In this document: positions 12,913 through 26,010 of the stretch, piece after piece
How the letters are laid out: every line of letters begins with the position of its first letter
Numbering within the stretch: the stretch's first letter is position 1
Assembly (NCBI GenBank): GCA_905221605.1
Contig: CAJNDS010002304.1
Location: forward strand, 312,001 to 376,000
DNA from: Symbiodinium natans
Lineage: Eukaryota; Sar; Dinophyceae; Suessiales; Symbiodiniaceae
Length of the DNA: 64,000 bases
Direction: 5' to 3'
Notes under the pieces: generated by a model
Seen by the model: only the letters and a program-made list of their open reading frames with translations
What the model was told of the DNA's origin: nothing
Databases searched by the model: none
Program-made: the position numbers and the translations under genes

Positions 12913-13692
12913 TTTTTCAAGGCGCAAGATTCGTTCAAGAACTTATTGCCACCAAGGAGGAGATGCTTCAACCCATGTGAATCCCCTCGACGGCATACAA
13001 ATATTTGTTTCAATCTACATCATTATGTTACTTAATTGAGTCACAATGGGCATTGCGAGCGGGAACGGTGTGGCGCCTAAGCGAGAGAGACACGAACCCA
13101 AACAAAAAGAATCGCCCAAACAACCACACAATCCTGATCTCCACGCTCGTTTTGCCCCAGGTTGGAGATGCCAAGCCTCTTCGTGATTTCTGTGAGAGCC
13201 TTTACAGCCCAAACTTGTGTACAGCGACTTCGGGATCCTGCGGAGGCCCGGCATGAGCTCAATGATGTAACCATGGATATGGGAGCTCAGCGCTCTAATG
13301 AGTGAACGGTTGAGCCGAGTGCTGAGTCCTTCCTTGGATGCGGGTGGTGACTGGCATGTGGGGTGCATACATGCCCTGTGCACTCTCAGTGCATTTCTGT
13401 GCATTCTGTGGCTGGGGTTCACATTCACAGCGCAAACATGCGGGACAAAAGCGCGAGTTGCGGTCCGGGGTCCGGTAGGTTGACTAAAACACGGTCACTC
13501 GGAACGCAGCTGCAAACGGCTTCAGGGTACGTGCTGCATGGCATTCGGCAGATTGTGAACAGGACCAATAGGATGGCAGCGGATGGCAACGTGCACTTCA
13601 GGGATCACTCGTGAACATCTTGGAATGATCCATATGTCAGCTCTTATACCTCTGTGAACTTCGCAGTATGGCAAATTTACTAACCAGCGCAT

Positions 13693-13757
13693 TGTTGATT
13701 CTGCATGTATCTGCACACCATGCGCTGGTTGGTGTGCAGATACATGCAGAATCAACA
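13693..13757. repeat. Perfect hairpin: 28 bp arms, 9 bp spacer
   Basis: The arm at 13693-13720 (starting TGTTGATTCTGCATG) is exactly complementary to 13730-13757. The spacer begins TGCGCTGG and is itself complementary to CCAGCGCA just upstream (13684-13691), so the palindrome has a nested inverted relationship. There are no mismatches. Confidence 0.9.
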
Positions 13758-13869
13758 CACACTGCGTTGCAATTCGAGAAAGGAGACCCCCCCCCAGAAC
13801 GCCCATTCATCTTCTCCTGAATCTTTTCCTGGCGTTCGCAGTCGAGAAGGGCACTTACGGCTGTTGTTG

Positions 13870-16800
13870 CACGATGCCTGCCAAGGATGCATCTGGTCTC
13901 CACAGCCGCATCCGTCGAGCTCGAGAGGGTGGGTTTGCCGAAGACCTGTGTGCAGCGTATGAGGGATGCATGCGCTCGGCTTTGCAGTTCAGCAGTATAC
14001 TCTAGTATACTTGCCACATTGAACCTGGTGCCTCCTTCCAGCCTAGCCCATCACAAACCCTTGCCCAACGGAAATGCCAAAGATTCGATTTGTCCACATC
14101 GGCGAAGGCAATGACACTCCAGGATGTTCGCCTGTACTCTGCAGACCGTTTGGTTTCAGGAGGCTTTAGGGATAGTCAGCCAGAGCAGAACTGGAGCAGC
14201 TGACTGTTTCTGGGCGGCTCAGCTGCAACCAGAATTCGCGTTGCTTTTGCAGTTTGCTCATAATTTTGAGCACCGGGTAATTCATGACTGCCGCTTGTCA
14301 TACCTTGCGAGGATGGGAAACATCGCTGATGCCTGCCGAACTCTGATGTGCAGCCTGCAGGTTCTGGCTGCTTGCTTCCATTAACTGGTACGGTCTCTAG
14401 CTGCTCAGGCACGAACTAAAGCTTGTCAGTTGGATTCCAAGAGCAAGGGCCATAGGCTAAAGCATTGGCACCTTGCGCAACAGCTGCCCAGATGCCCAAT
14501 AAAACAAGGTGGCATTTCCGAACGCGGAACTGGAATGCGTCCTGCGGGTTCTGTCATGCTTCGGCCCTCGGGTATCCTCGCTGCGCATCGTCAAGTCGGT
14601 AAGAATAGCAGCTGAATCTTCCTTGATAGCCCGTTTGGGTGCTTCTCGTTCCCATCGTAGGCCATCCTCGTAGGCCATTCCCACGACATTCAAACCAGGA
14701 TGCCATGGAGGCGCCATCATTGAATCGCGGGTACAGCTGCAACTTCCCTCTAGACTCGCCATTCACCCGTCCAGCGTTACGTTGCATTTCGAACCTGTGT
14801 GACCCCATCAGGGCAGCATCAGTTTATGGCGGACTGCTGCCACTCTGTGGAAGTGCTTTGATTGCCCACCCCCCCCCCCCCCCCCCCCCCCCCGACCCGT
14901 GCCATACCCACCCCTTGCATTGGATCCCTGGAACCCTTGCGCCCAATTCAAGACTATGGAAGAATCGTATCTGGAGCACACCTAACGCAGCTCGAATCCC
15001 GACCCTCTAGCTTCCTGAAACGACCAGTCTCCACGCTTGGTAAACCCAAATCTCCCAACGGATGAGCAGGACATCGACCATTGACAAGTGTCCGCATTTT
15101 CGGACTTATGATGTGGTTCACTTGCTACATTCGCTCACCAGTGCATTTGCTTGGGGCACCGCTCTCTCATGAAGGTCAACCCACGAATCCAGGAGCTATA
15201 TAGAATGTAATTAGAATCCATCACGCAGATCAACCAAATAAGGTTCATCTTGGTTGTGCGTTCTTGAGACAGTAACTACTCTCCGAAAGGTACCATTGCC
15301 AGTATCTGCTGTGGGTTTTAACAGGGCGTCCATGTTGGAGTCCCACGGGACTAAGAACCGACCGTCGGACCCACAAGTTAATTTCAGGTAAACACATGTA
15401 AGCACCCTACCCTCAGCACGCCACACCTTGAAACCTGCAACCGTCCCGCCTGTCAGTCCTGCCCATTCCTCAAAGCACCAAATCTCCTTGAACGCACAAA
15501 CCTCGCCCTGCTCAACATATCCTGCACCCACAATTCGAAACCCTTAAATCACCACCCTCTGCCCTTCCCTAGATCTTCCTCCACAGTTCATTTGGTCGTG
15601 AGACCGATCTGATCGTAGGAAGTTTTCATCTGCTGCAACCCTGGAATCCCCATCGGTTGCGGTGGGACCTAGTGGTAGTAAGTCCCATCGGGCTGTATGA
15701 GTGGTAGTGGGGGCTAACCTGAAAAGACCCAGCGCACCTTGTGTTTGGAAGAGAAACCACCCTTTTGTCGGTTTTCGTCGGCGCTCCTGCTTTTGGACCT
15801 GCAAAGCCAGCAGAGTAGAAGGGGCGTCAGAATGACCTCCACCTCCACGCATGCCCCAGGCTGGCAGTTCACGGAGCCGGACACGCGAGTGCTCCAGCCT
15901 TGTGAACCAGCACCGCTTCCTTGATGCAGCCAAGGACACCTCAACCTGCAGTGGCATAGTCACTGTATGTTTGTTCTCGCAACATCCAACATGGATTCAA
16001 CTGGTGCAGTACATGCATGACGTCAGAATCGGATTGTCGCTTGTCAGAAGGCCGGCCACTTCTCGCATGTGCGGCACATGCTCAGCGAATGCCCCGAGTT
16101 GATCAATTGCCAGCCTGGTGGTAGATGGTCGGCGCTACACCATGCCGCCTACAAGGCGGGCACTTCTTGTGCTGTGGAGAAACCCTCCGCCTCTGCGTCA
16201 TTGATGACTTATTTCGGCACAGGTGACATAAAGGAGCCCACCTGCCGAGTAGCAGCCTAACAGAGACGCCACCCGTGCTTTGTTGTTTTTGTTCTTCTCC
16301 GCCCCTCCCAGTGCAGTCTTTTACATTCCTATGGGAGCATCGAAAATGCAAGCGCGAAGTGCCCTCGCAGGGCAATGTGTCAGCTGTGCAGAGCTTGCTT
16401 GAGAACTTTTCCTGCAATTGACGCATCCATGTTTGAATGTGCACATGTTCGGCCAAATATGAGGCATCATGATCGGTCACATTATGTCACATTGCAAGGA
16501 CATGTTCACAACCAAGGCTGGGTGCCTCCACAACCTTGCGCACACGGGATGGCTTCACGCCTGCGGAGGTGGCCGCCTCCAACGTTTTCGAACTCTTGCT
16601 GTATGTATCCCTGCAGGCCAGGAACATTTGCCTCGACTGTGTGTGCTTGTCGAGGGTGGATTGAGGCGCTGCACGGTCTGAGTTCAGAGTCTGAACACTA
16701 GATAAAGGCAGCAGCTACCGACAACGACAAGTCGAAGAGCTCCACCAGCTTAGTGGCTGCAAGCCAGTGCAGCATCTGATCCACGCAATGTTACGACGCA

Positions 16801-17300
16801 CTGCAAGTCAGGCAAGGCTTATTCTGCATGTATTTCTAGGAGACTCGATTCGTGCTGGTCTAAGGTTGTGCGACGAAAGAAACCCTCAATTCCCTCGCCT
16901 TGTGGAGATTTACGCCTGATACGGTTCCTGCAGGCTGGACATGGTTGCAAGTCGCCTGCTTGCTTAGCAGCAAAGCCTCCAGGTCGTATGTCATTCAAAG
17001 CTGTTGGTGGTGCAAGCCTTTGAAGGAAGCAAGCTACTCCAACAGGCTCTAAACAGATTGCAAAAAGAAGTGCCTTTTGATGTTGCGAGCTATTGTTTTT
17101 TCGAATAGTCCGTGGTCCCATGTGCTGTCGTCAGCACAGCTAGGTGGAACCATGCATATCGACACTGATGTAATTGTTGGGCACAAATCCGATCCCACTA
17201 AGCCTGGCAGGTTTCTGTCAAGGCGATGACGGCCTGCAGTGTCACATATGCCTGGAAGACTTTACAAGTGGTGATGAGCTCCGGACGTTGCATTGCCGCT
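13870..17300 (+). CDS. Ankyrin-repeat / RING-type protein gene (putative E3 ligase)
   Basis: Exons on the plus strand: 13870-13990 (helical, MPAKDASGLHSRIRRARE), 16051-16155, 16512-16601, 16707-16919 and 17223-17300. The 16051 exon reads ELINCQPGGRWSALHHAAYK, an ankyrin unit, and ends before a GC donor (AAG|GCGGGC). The 16512 exon reads GASTTLRTRDGFTPAEVAAS, a second ankyrin unit. The 17223 exon reads LQCHICLEDFTSGDELRTLH, the first half of a RING finger (C-x2-C then the usual acidic-hydrophobic turn). The second half of the RING (H-x2-C and C-x2-C) was not found before the microsatellite, so the gene either continues or is broken. Ankyrin plus RING proteins are typically ubiquitin ligases; that role is inference. 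Confidence 0.5.
14869..14893. repeat. Homopolymer C tract (25 bp)
   Basis: Uninterrupted C run in intron-like sequence of the ankyrin/RING region. Confidence 0.95.
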
Positions 17301-17534
17301 GCTGGCCTACAGCTTTGTCTGTCGAAGGGAAGTGTTTTCGCCACCCTTGCTGCGGATGATTCGTTGTTGGGACGTACCTGTGTCCTTGCCCTTTCTTCGC
17401 AGTCCTGAAACTATGGTTCTGGCATGTTCTAATTTTGGTACCAGTCTGTTTCACTTGGTGTAGGGGGGAGCGGAGCAAGCGATAGCACAGTAGCGGAGGC
17501 GGCATCGGTTTCAGTAGCAGCAACAGTAGAAGGT

Positions 17535-17538
17535 AGTG

Positions 17539-17569
<31 letters not shown>

Positions 17570-17655
17570 CAGCAGCAGCAGCAGTAGTAGTAGTAGTTGT
17601 AGTCGTCGTCGTCGTCGTAGTCGCAGTAGTAGCAGTAGCAGTAGCAGTGGCAGTG

Positions 17656-17725
<70 letters not shown>

Positions 17726-17783
17726 CAGCAGCAGCAGCAGCAGCAGCAGCAGTCGTCGTCGTCGTCGTAGTCGCAGTAGTAGC

Positions 17784-17818
<35 letters not shown>

Positions 17819-17829
17819 CAGTAGCAGTG

Positions 17830-17899
<70 letters not shown>

Positions 17900-17900
17900 C

Positions 17901-17935
<35 letters not shown>

Positions 17936-18047
17936 CAGTGGAAGTAGTTGTAGTAGTAGTAGTAGTAGTCGTTGTCGTCGTCGTAGTAGTAGCAGTAGCA
18001 GTAGTAGCAGTAGTAGCAGTAGTAGTAGCAGTAGTGGCAGTAGTAGC

Positions 18048-18098
<51 letters not shown>

Positions 18099-18113
18099 TG
18101 TTGTTGTTGTTGT
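17535..18113. repeat. GTA/GTC/GCA trinucleotide microsatellite (~580 bp)
   Basis: Blocks of GTA alternate with GCA, GTC and GTT blocks, and two interior halves resemble one another (GCA block, then GTC block, then GTA). All six frames stay open and give poly-Val, poly-Ser, poly-Tyr, poly-Leu or poly-Cys products, which should not be annotated as genes. Confidence 0.95.
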
Positions 18114-18264
18114 AGAAGAACGAAACCGGTACCGCTACTACATAGTAGTAGTGGCAGACAGTGGCCGTCGGTGTCGTAGTCGTCGACGTCGTGGTGGTGG
18201 TGAGGTGGTAGTGGTGTTGATGGTGGAAAGTAGTAAGCAGTAAGCAGCAGAAAGTAGTCATTGG

Positions 18265-19970
18265 CAGCATCAAAGATGACAACCTGGAGTACCCAACACC
18301 TCGTAGCAAGTCGCAATGCGTCGCAAATGCTAAGTCTGCTAAGTGGCCAGTGTGAGAGGCCAGGCTTTGATTCCATTTTTCCCAAATTGCTGCTGCAATG
18401 CATCTTCCACAATCGCTAGGGCGAGGATAAATTATGAAATAAGAGCACATGTGGGTCGTACAGTTTTGACCGTTTGTTGCGCTCCCTTTAAGCAGATCTG
18501 AGGCCATTCCTTCCACGCCAGCTGCGTGGATGAATGGCTCCAGGAGAAGAGCCGTTGCTGTGCCTGGGCTTTGCAGATGATAACGATAGATAACGACAGA
18601 TAACGTGCTGCAATTGCTCGTTTCGCATTGTCCACATTGCCCGATTTGGAACCCACGAGGTCCAATTTGTCGCAGGGACTGCGAAAATGCGAGTCAAGAG
18701 TGTCAAGATCAGTGAGGCCTTCGGAGCTCAAGGAGGGTCGCCACAGCTAAGACAGGAAGTAAAACAATCATAGAAATAACATAGAATGCACATGGAAGAA
18801 CGGACACTGCTCCTTGTTTGGCTTTGGAAGGTTTATCACCTTCACTTCCAGAACATCTTCACGATGATGCTCCTGAGCTTTCCCCTTTGAAGTGATAGAT
18901 GGAGAGCTTGTCACGTTCCGCACAATTTTAAGCGTTCCACTTACACGCCAATCAGAGCGCCGCCGGTGATGAGTTTGAGCATGGAGTCAAGAGCCAGCAC
19001 AGGCTGAGTGCCAAGCAGGCGGTTGAGAACTTTAAGCTCAACCAACACATGACATGCTGTTGTCACTCTGCTGGCATTTTGCCGTGTTGAAGTCTTGGTG
19101 TCTTCCATAAGAGAAGTGCAAGGGAGGCGATGCACAGCGCAGCCTGGTCACGGATTCTGCGCATTCTGCGCACCGTAGAGGAGCTTGGACTGACTGGCAT
19201 CCTGTGGTCTTAAGGGATGTCTCTTGGGAGGTCTTTGGGGTGATTCGTGCACCTTTAGTTGCTGGTGAAAATGGTGGTTCTGGAGGTGCGTCTGTCGTAA
19301 CCTAGCTACTTGTCTGAGATGTTCTGGTGCCGCACTTTTCAACATAATGCGCTTCTGCCCCGAATCAATAACAATACACGTGAGATGTCAAGCGGACCCT
19401 GATCTCAGCAGTGTCCCCAGGCGGCCGCACTTTTATCGTCACAGAAAGGTGCGCGGAATACGGAAGAGCAAGACCCATGTTCAGGCCAGGCCGCGCTGTC
19501 TGGACCCCTCCACTGTACAGGCTGCGTGTTGAAGGACTGTCTCAACGTTACATCCTGCCAGCTTGCCAGAGTCAGCGGCGGGTAGTAGGCCATAGTACTG
19601 GATCAGACCATCTATGATCATGATAGTTCCCGAGGTCACGTGCCGCGCATGTGCCCCGTCAACGTTGAAGCCATTTGTACTCCTAGCACTGCCTCGACGA
19701 AATGCCTCACTACAAATGGATGAATATGGAAAATAGGACGCATAATGGACCCAAAGCAAATCCGCTGCGTTCCTCTAGAATGTTGAACTTGCCAATGGCG
19801 CGGGTGTTCAGCACAAGCGCGTGAGCTTTTAATGAGGCGGGCCTCACATTGCAGATATGATTTTTTGGTTGAATTTGGCCTTGACCGACCCCGCCATAAG
19901 CGGGAAGAGGGCGAGTTTCAATTCCGAGAACGGTCGAGGCAATGCATCCTTATAGTCCTTTGCTGCGGCA
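18265..19970. other. Unassigned sequence
   Basis: No motif-supported exon. A minus-strand piece at 18941-19060 (ELKVLNRLLGTQPVLALDS) looks protein-like but stands alone. Small clusters of CCCAAATCGG-type unique DNA only. Confidence 0.4.
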
Positions 19971-19973
19971 ACT

Positions 19974-20273
19974 TCAGAAGCCGGAGCGACACACGATGCC
20001 GGACTTCAATGATCTTGCTTCAGCTCCTTGAGGCCGCCTTCGGCCCAAGAGATTCCCGAAAAGAGCAAAAAAAAAGTGCACAAGGAGAGCCGCGAAGCGC
20101 TGCGAATGAGCATGAAGCCGGAGTAGGGCATGATAAATATAGCCAATGACGAAGGAACAGATGCATAACACCATGTAGCACCGCAACACACCCTGGCTTT
20201 CAGCACATGCCGAGGTTACAGTGCGATGCCTCTTTTGTTTGGCCGTGTCGTCCAAGGGTTCAGCAGCCATCAT
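19974..20273 (-). CDS. Hypothetical membrane protein fragment
   Basis: A frame beginning with MMAAEPLDD contains two hydrophobic stretches, CYMVLCICSFVIGYIYHALL and FAALLVHFFFALFGNLLG, and a basic tail (GRRRPQ). This would suit a small membrane protein or one membrane exon. The plus strand is also open over the same region, so the call rests only on the hydrophobic segments. No family recognised and no splice partner found. Confidence 0.25.
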   Translation of the reverse strand: MMAAEPLDDTAKQKRHRTVTSACAESQGVLRCYMVLCICSFVIGYIYHALLRLHAHSQRFAALLVHFFFALFGNLLGRRRPQGAEARSLKSGIVCRSGF

Positions 20274-20519
20274 TGTGAACCTGAAAAGTTTAACAGGCAA
20301 AAGCAAGGAATGACAGTGCAAGGCTGGTGCCTGCATCCCGTCAGGTGGGAGCCAGCTTTGACCTTGCCAAAGACGGGCTGAGGCGAACGAGCCCCTTAAT
20401 GTTGCCGAAGGCTTTCTATGATTCTCACCAACGCCTGCCGTGTGCATCAGGCCTGGTGAGTCTGGGTATACGAAAGGCGTGGTCAACCTCAACAGATGCG
20501 ATCAACTCTAGTTTTCTCC

Positions 20520-22860
20520 TGCACTCCCAATTCCTGCGGAGGCAGCGGGCCTGAATCCAAGGACCCTGCTGCGCCGCTGTCCCAGATCTCGCTTGCATAC
20601 TCTTGCTGGAGCATTGTCTAGACTAGCAACTACCGGCTCCCAGTTTGCTCCCCACAGATGAATCAGATGTGCATCTTGGACGGTGCAAGGTCTGCCGGAC
20701 TACCTACTGTCTTCGCCCTCTTGGAGTGTGACCCTCTGTCCCGAGATGCCTGAACAGTAGGCATGGCTGACTCCGATGGCTGACCATGAGAGGCTTCTGG
20801 TCCACGACTTCATGGAATATGACCACGCCTTAGCTCACGGTGGTCAGACATCAGACCATGTTCAATTTTTACACTGAAATCTAAATACGCTGCCAAGAAC
20901 ACAGGTACCACAAGAGTCTATTCCACGGCTAACGACCTCGATTGGAGCGCTGGCACGCTTCAACGGGCTAGGAGCTTAAGAGGCAGCACCTGAAGAAACC
21001 CGAAGACCAATACGATGCTGTTGAAGTCATCTTTGAGCATCTCTGACCTTGCCTAAACCAAGGCTTGGTGTGAACAGCTCGTTGACGGCCGTGGGTCCAC
21101 AGCTTATATCCGATCTCGATTTTCTAGCCCAATTTGGCGACGTCGGCTCGCATGGGTTTTGCCAGGCTTCCTTTGGAATGTGGCAGACGCTTTGGCCAGG
21201 TATCACTGTGCCAGAACCTAAGCCCTGAGCAGATAAAACAGATTGATAGACGCTCTGAAGTTGAGTGACAAGTTTCTTTGTGGCACGCCGCCTCAAGACG
21301 TAGTTTCATAGTTTTACAGTTTTTTCCCGCCTATCCTTCAGCAGCATGGCTCCTCTCGACATCATCGCACCGCGCGTGGGCATCAGCAACACTGTCGGCG
21401 AAAGGCGCACCAGCTCTCATCACTTCCAGTTTGACTGGAATCTGTGTCATCTTTCAGACACGACTGCTCAGACCAAACGCTCCACGCCGTCTGCGGGCAT
21501 CCCGCATTGTGGAACAGCCATCGTCCGAGACGCAGCCCAGGTTGGCAAAGTATGGCAGAAGAGTCTTCCAACATTTTGAAGTTGACATGCATGTAAATAG
21601 CCTGAAACGCTTGCAGCATGTGAGTCTTTCTGCAACCTGACTCAGTCTTGGGCGGAATGAGTTCCTGCAATTCCTTGGGGTTTCCACTGTGGCGGCCATC
21701 TTCACTGTTGGGTCACTGCGATCACGGGTCAAAGCGCAGGTGCCGCCTTTGGTCTTGCATTGCTCAGCCTTGTTAGTTGCTTGTGTCAGACCATTCTTGC
21801 GTACATCCCTTCACAGCAGGCAGGCACTTCCCGGTAGGACACCCTGCGCCCCCTCAATCGTAAAACGAGATCTGGCAGGTAGTAGAACGTAGGAATGGCC
21901 GTAGGGGACTTGTTTAGGTTTCATGGTTCATTCATGTTGGGCTTGGTTCAACAAGCCTCGAGAACAAACCAAACGGCTCCAAAAGGGTCTCAGCTGGTCT
22001 GCTTATGGCAAGAAGTAAGTTTTCCGATGGCTCCCAGCGTTGCAAGCGTAATCCTAGTGTCCTGCAGTGTGGCTGGTCTGCTTGGCGGGCAGCAAACTCC
22101 GTGAAGTTTTTGATTTGGTAAAAAGGCCAAAGCTGCTTAGGGATCTTAAAAACTGTTTCAGGATCAACCTCTCACCTTTTCCAGGAGGGCAAGGAAAGGA
22201 AAGGCCCCTCGCCTTGGTCGGCACAGCATGCTCGCTGTAAAGAGCATCGTGCCGTCCAGAGGATTTGCTGCCAATATCCTACCGTCGAGAGAAGTTATGG
22301 AAGGGAGTGAGCGCAAAATTCCCAGCTTCGCTACGACCTTGGGATGTAACTGTCTCTGCTTCATCTCAAGCTGCGCTACTCACTAGTCTCACATAAGTGA
22401 TTGCAATGTCATGTGCGCAAGTGAAGGGTCCTGACACTTCCCCCCGTAACTCCCAGACCCCCGCCCCGGAACCTCAGAACCGATCTGTTTTCCCATGACC
22501 CCCCGTTTCGGCTTCAGAACTCCCAAGCGCCCGATCCATCCGAAACCAGCCCCGGAAGAACCCGGAGCCTGTTGAAACGCCTCAATCAGCCCCAGTCTTT
22601 AAATTGGACTGACGACTCCGAAGTAAGCTCACGACACTTGCGCTGGCGGGCCAGCATCTGCAGGTGCCAGGCGAGCCGAATCTCTTGCTCAATGCTTTCT
22701 CTTGTGGCACGACGCCACTCCGAAATCCGAAGTACTTGGGCGGAGGTCGTGGCTTTGCTTGTGTGGCGTGTGACATCATGTGATGCCGACAGTGACGCTG
22801 TTTACCGCTGCGTGGGTGCATAGCAGGTGCTGGCAGGTGCATAGCATGTTTATTGTTCGA
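20520..22860. other. Unassigned sequence with scattered open frames
   Basis: At 21040-21235 both strands are open (plus: QLISDLDFLAQFGDVGSHGF). At 21278-21640 one plus frame stays open for 120 codons but is Ser/Arg/Ala-rich with no motif. I see no supported gene. 22440-22570 is C-rich. Confidence 0.35.
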
Positions 22861-22871
22861 CACTCTGGCAG

Positions 22872-23310
22872 GTGTGCAGGCCGAAGTTTTCTCCGCCGAC
22901 ACAGCAAATGGCCAGGCTGTGGTGAAACTCGGTCGAACCAACACCGACTATGCCAACCGAGACTTTGGCAGCAATGAGTCGGTTGGACTGCCAGTTGACG
23001 TTGGGAGGCTGCATGTGGCCCTGCAGTGTTTCAGGAAGCTTGGAGCACGAACAGAAAGTCCTTCAGATCTTGAATGATGCCAAGGCAGCACCAAAATTAT
23101 TTGAACGCCCGCTGGTAGCCGGACATGCTGAGTCTTCGAAAAGGAATACAACTGGAAGAAATGCGCTTCGTCTGTTTGTTTCCCAAACTAGCAGACCACC
23201 AATATGTCTCCGCAACGCGGGACCCGAGAAGCATGCAGGCAAGGGCTCTGAGCCCGTATCCTTCGCTAAGCTGCGAGTGCTTCAACTCGGGAAGCGCATG
23301 GAAGCGCTGT
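22872..23310 (+). CDS. Possible two-exon fragment, unknown protein
   Basis: After GGCAG at 22871 a frame of about 55 residues looks coded (QAEVFSADTANGQAVVKLGR, then VGLPVDVGRLHVALQ). A second plus-strand piece at about 23215-23310 includes PVSFAKLRVLQLGKRMEAL before a stop. The spacing fits neighbouring exons of one gene, but the join was not proven and no family is recognised. Confidence 0.3.
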
Positions 23311-23319
23311 AAGAATGCC

Positions 23320-24570
23320 GAGGCGAAATTCCGATGACAGCTCGGAGTTGAGAGAACCCTGGAATGGCATACTACCATGGGAGTCTCTACCTCGGTGTAG
23401 GCGAGCAATAATCTGTACCACATTGTGTTACTTTGTGTAATGGGCTAGGTGGGCAGCAAGAACGGCTGCCGCGCGCAGCATCGGGCAGTCCAACCCGCCA
23501 TTCGTCCCAAAATGTATTCGCTAGACGTGTCGGGTTCAGCGACGTGTTCGCGCCGTGAGGTGGTAAGTGCTTCGTCAGTGAGAGTTTTTCGGAAAGTCGT
23601 GTTTTCCTGAACCCTCTTTAACACCCCCCCCAGAGCCTTCGGAATTCAACTCTGTCTCAGATTCCGGGGTTCACTTGGCCGTCTCTAGGACATCAGTCTG
23701 AAGCGAAACACGCGCAAGAAACACAAATCTAGCTGTCCAACTCATGAATGGATCACATGTCTCGACTTCAAACTTGAACAAAACCCAGCCGACATGCTTG
23801 ACTTTATTTGAGGCTTTGAGGCAGAGTCGCACAAGGAGACCAGAACCTAATTGATTGTTGACGCCATAAGGGAAGTTATCCGGCACCATATAATACACAT
23901 CCGGTGGCTCGACTGTTCGGCTTCTAGTGGGGGTCTCCTTCCAGATGCCGGATAGATAACGCAATCAAGCTTCTTCTTTCAGGAAAGTGAGAAGAGTGTT
24001 CCATGTCCCAAATGCGTCGCACAATCGCGATTGATGGAGTCTGCAAGCCTATGCGATAAGCGGCGCAGCTTGGAGGTCCCGAACGTCGAGCGCTGCATTG
24101 GCTTTGGAGAAGTAACGACAACTGCTGGCCCTCGCCAGGGCTCCTCGAGCCATTTAGACTCAGACCTGCTCTCGGGTCACTTGTGTTCTTGCAAAAAATT
24201 TGTGGAATGAGCAGAGGCGTGCTTCTGACTTGACAAAGGCATGGTGTTGACTCCTTGCATGTCGCTGGGCTGGACTTAAGCCTAACTTAGCGTTTTCAAC
24301 GTTGCGGAAAGGCCTTTTTTTGCCAGTCACAGCAAAGAGCACGCTCCGTCTTCCAGGCCAGGGCGCAACATCTCGGTGAAGACAGGCTGTGGAAATCCAA
24401 AACTTCTGGAGTCTCAGGAGGCCGGTGCTCCGAGATTTGGAGAGCTTTTTGTCAGGCATATCAGTAGTGCCACCTGACAGGAGGAACGTATGGAAAAATT
24501 TATGGCCACTGCCGCCACTTTGCTGTGTTTGTTTGGATTGTCTCTGCTGTAAGCACTGACCGGACCACCA
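23320..24570. other. Unassigned sequence
   Basis: A C-rich stretch near 23620. Open frames lack motifs and consistent splice signals. Confidence 0.35.
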
Positions 24571-24639
24571 AAACAGTTGTTTGGGTTTAGTCTAACTGAA
24601 AAGCACTACAGGTACGTGTGTTGGAGGCTGGTGTGGCCG

Positions 24640-24828
24640 GTGTTGACGTCCAGGTCGACCGCCCTCTTCTCCCTTGAGAAGCCATTTGCTGTTAAGCTGC
24701 TACTTGGACCGTCTTCCGCGTGCCCTGTCAATTCACGAAACCTGAAGGTGCTTGAGTCGCCCTCCAGCAATGATATGCTGTGGATGCTCGAACGCACAAT
24801 GGCATATGACATCGCGGCAGCTTGCTGA
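24640..24828 (+). CDS. Possible last exon, unknown protein
   Basis: The frame includes LFSLEKPFAVKLLLGPSSAC and DMLWMLERTMAYDIAAAC, then a stop. It looks protein-like but is isolated, and the minus strand is open as well. Confidence 0.2.
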   Translation: MLTSRSTALFSLEKPFAVKLLLGPSSACPVNSRNLKVLESPSSNDMLWMLERTMAYDIAAAC

Positions 24829-24829
24829 G

Positions 24830-25978
24830 GTTGCTGTCCGAAATAGCTTGCCTCTGCTTTACTGCTAGCTAGAGATTACTCGGTGCCATGTAATTCGCTC
24901 GGACAAACTAAACGACAGAATCTCCGAGGATCGACTTCACGGAGGCAGCACTGCTGAGAAAGCAAGGCACCCACAGCAGGGTTTCAGAGCCTTCCACGAC
25001 TGTTTTGCCATTTTCCTTATAGCAGATTCACTTGGACATCGATAATGTTGATCTGAGAACTTTTTAACTTTAACTTTAACCCCGTTCTCCCATGGGAGAA
25101 CTGGAAAAGCCACCGCCCCAAAGTCATCGCGATGAAAAGTTGCTTGTGGAGGCCGCACCTGAAGCCCTCAACAACCTTGGCATGGCATAGACCGCCTGGG
25201 TGCTGAACCTTACCCTCCCAATTTAGATGCAATTCAGATGGAAGCTGGCCGAACCGAACCTCTTCCCTCCAAAGCTGCACGCATCAGTCCCGTCACCCTG
25301 CAACTGTCGCTTCTCACTCAAAGGCTACCTCAGCCGATTGGCCCCTCCGCGCACGCCCGGGGGCAACTGAGACACATCAAACGACGGTACCATGGTCACC
25401 ACTTGAATGTCAAGCATCGCGATTGTTGGTCCGCATGGGTGTCACTGCTAACTCTCGCATACAAATAATAGAAGATCGGCTTCCCAAAGCTGCCACCGCC
25501 AGAGGATTTTGAACCACCGAGGCTCTGGTGAAAAGAGGAAGTGTGAGCAGAATACTCGCATGGCGCATGGGTTTTCCAGAAGTACCGCTAGCATTGGTCT
25601 CGTAACTGCTTAAAGGAGCAGGCTCTTCAAGCCACATTCCTTGCCAAGCTTGCCAGGAAGAACCTGATGCCATCGAGGGAGCTGCTTCACAACCTGAATT
25701 CAGTCTAAACCCGTTATACGAGCATTGTGTTTGCAAATGGGGTTCTTCTTCGTCCCTCAAGTATATCCTGAGCCGTTAAACCAAAAGGCAAATCCAAAAG
25801 TTACAAAATGCTTACATGTTAAACCCTTGAAAGCCCCAAAAGCACAAACAAGCAAATGCATTCTAAACCCAAAACACCTTAACTCGAATTCTGGTGCTGG
25901 GAGGTGCTGACGTTGCCGTGGAAGGTCCCCCGATGATTTGCCCAGAATACGAGAGACGGTACAAGACGCTTGGACTTT
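24830..25978. other. Unassigned sequence
   Basis: No supported gene. It ends at the G25 tract that marks the left edge of the composite repeat block. Confidence 0.4.
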
Positions 25979-26010
25979 GGGGGGGGGGGGGGGGGGGGGG
26001 GGGTGTGCAG

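Noticed and set aside
17242-18516. Long open frames of poly-Tyr, poly-Leu and poly-Val on both strands
   Set aside because: They are translations of the trinucleotide microsatellite and have no non-repeat coding part.
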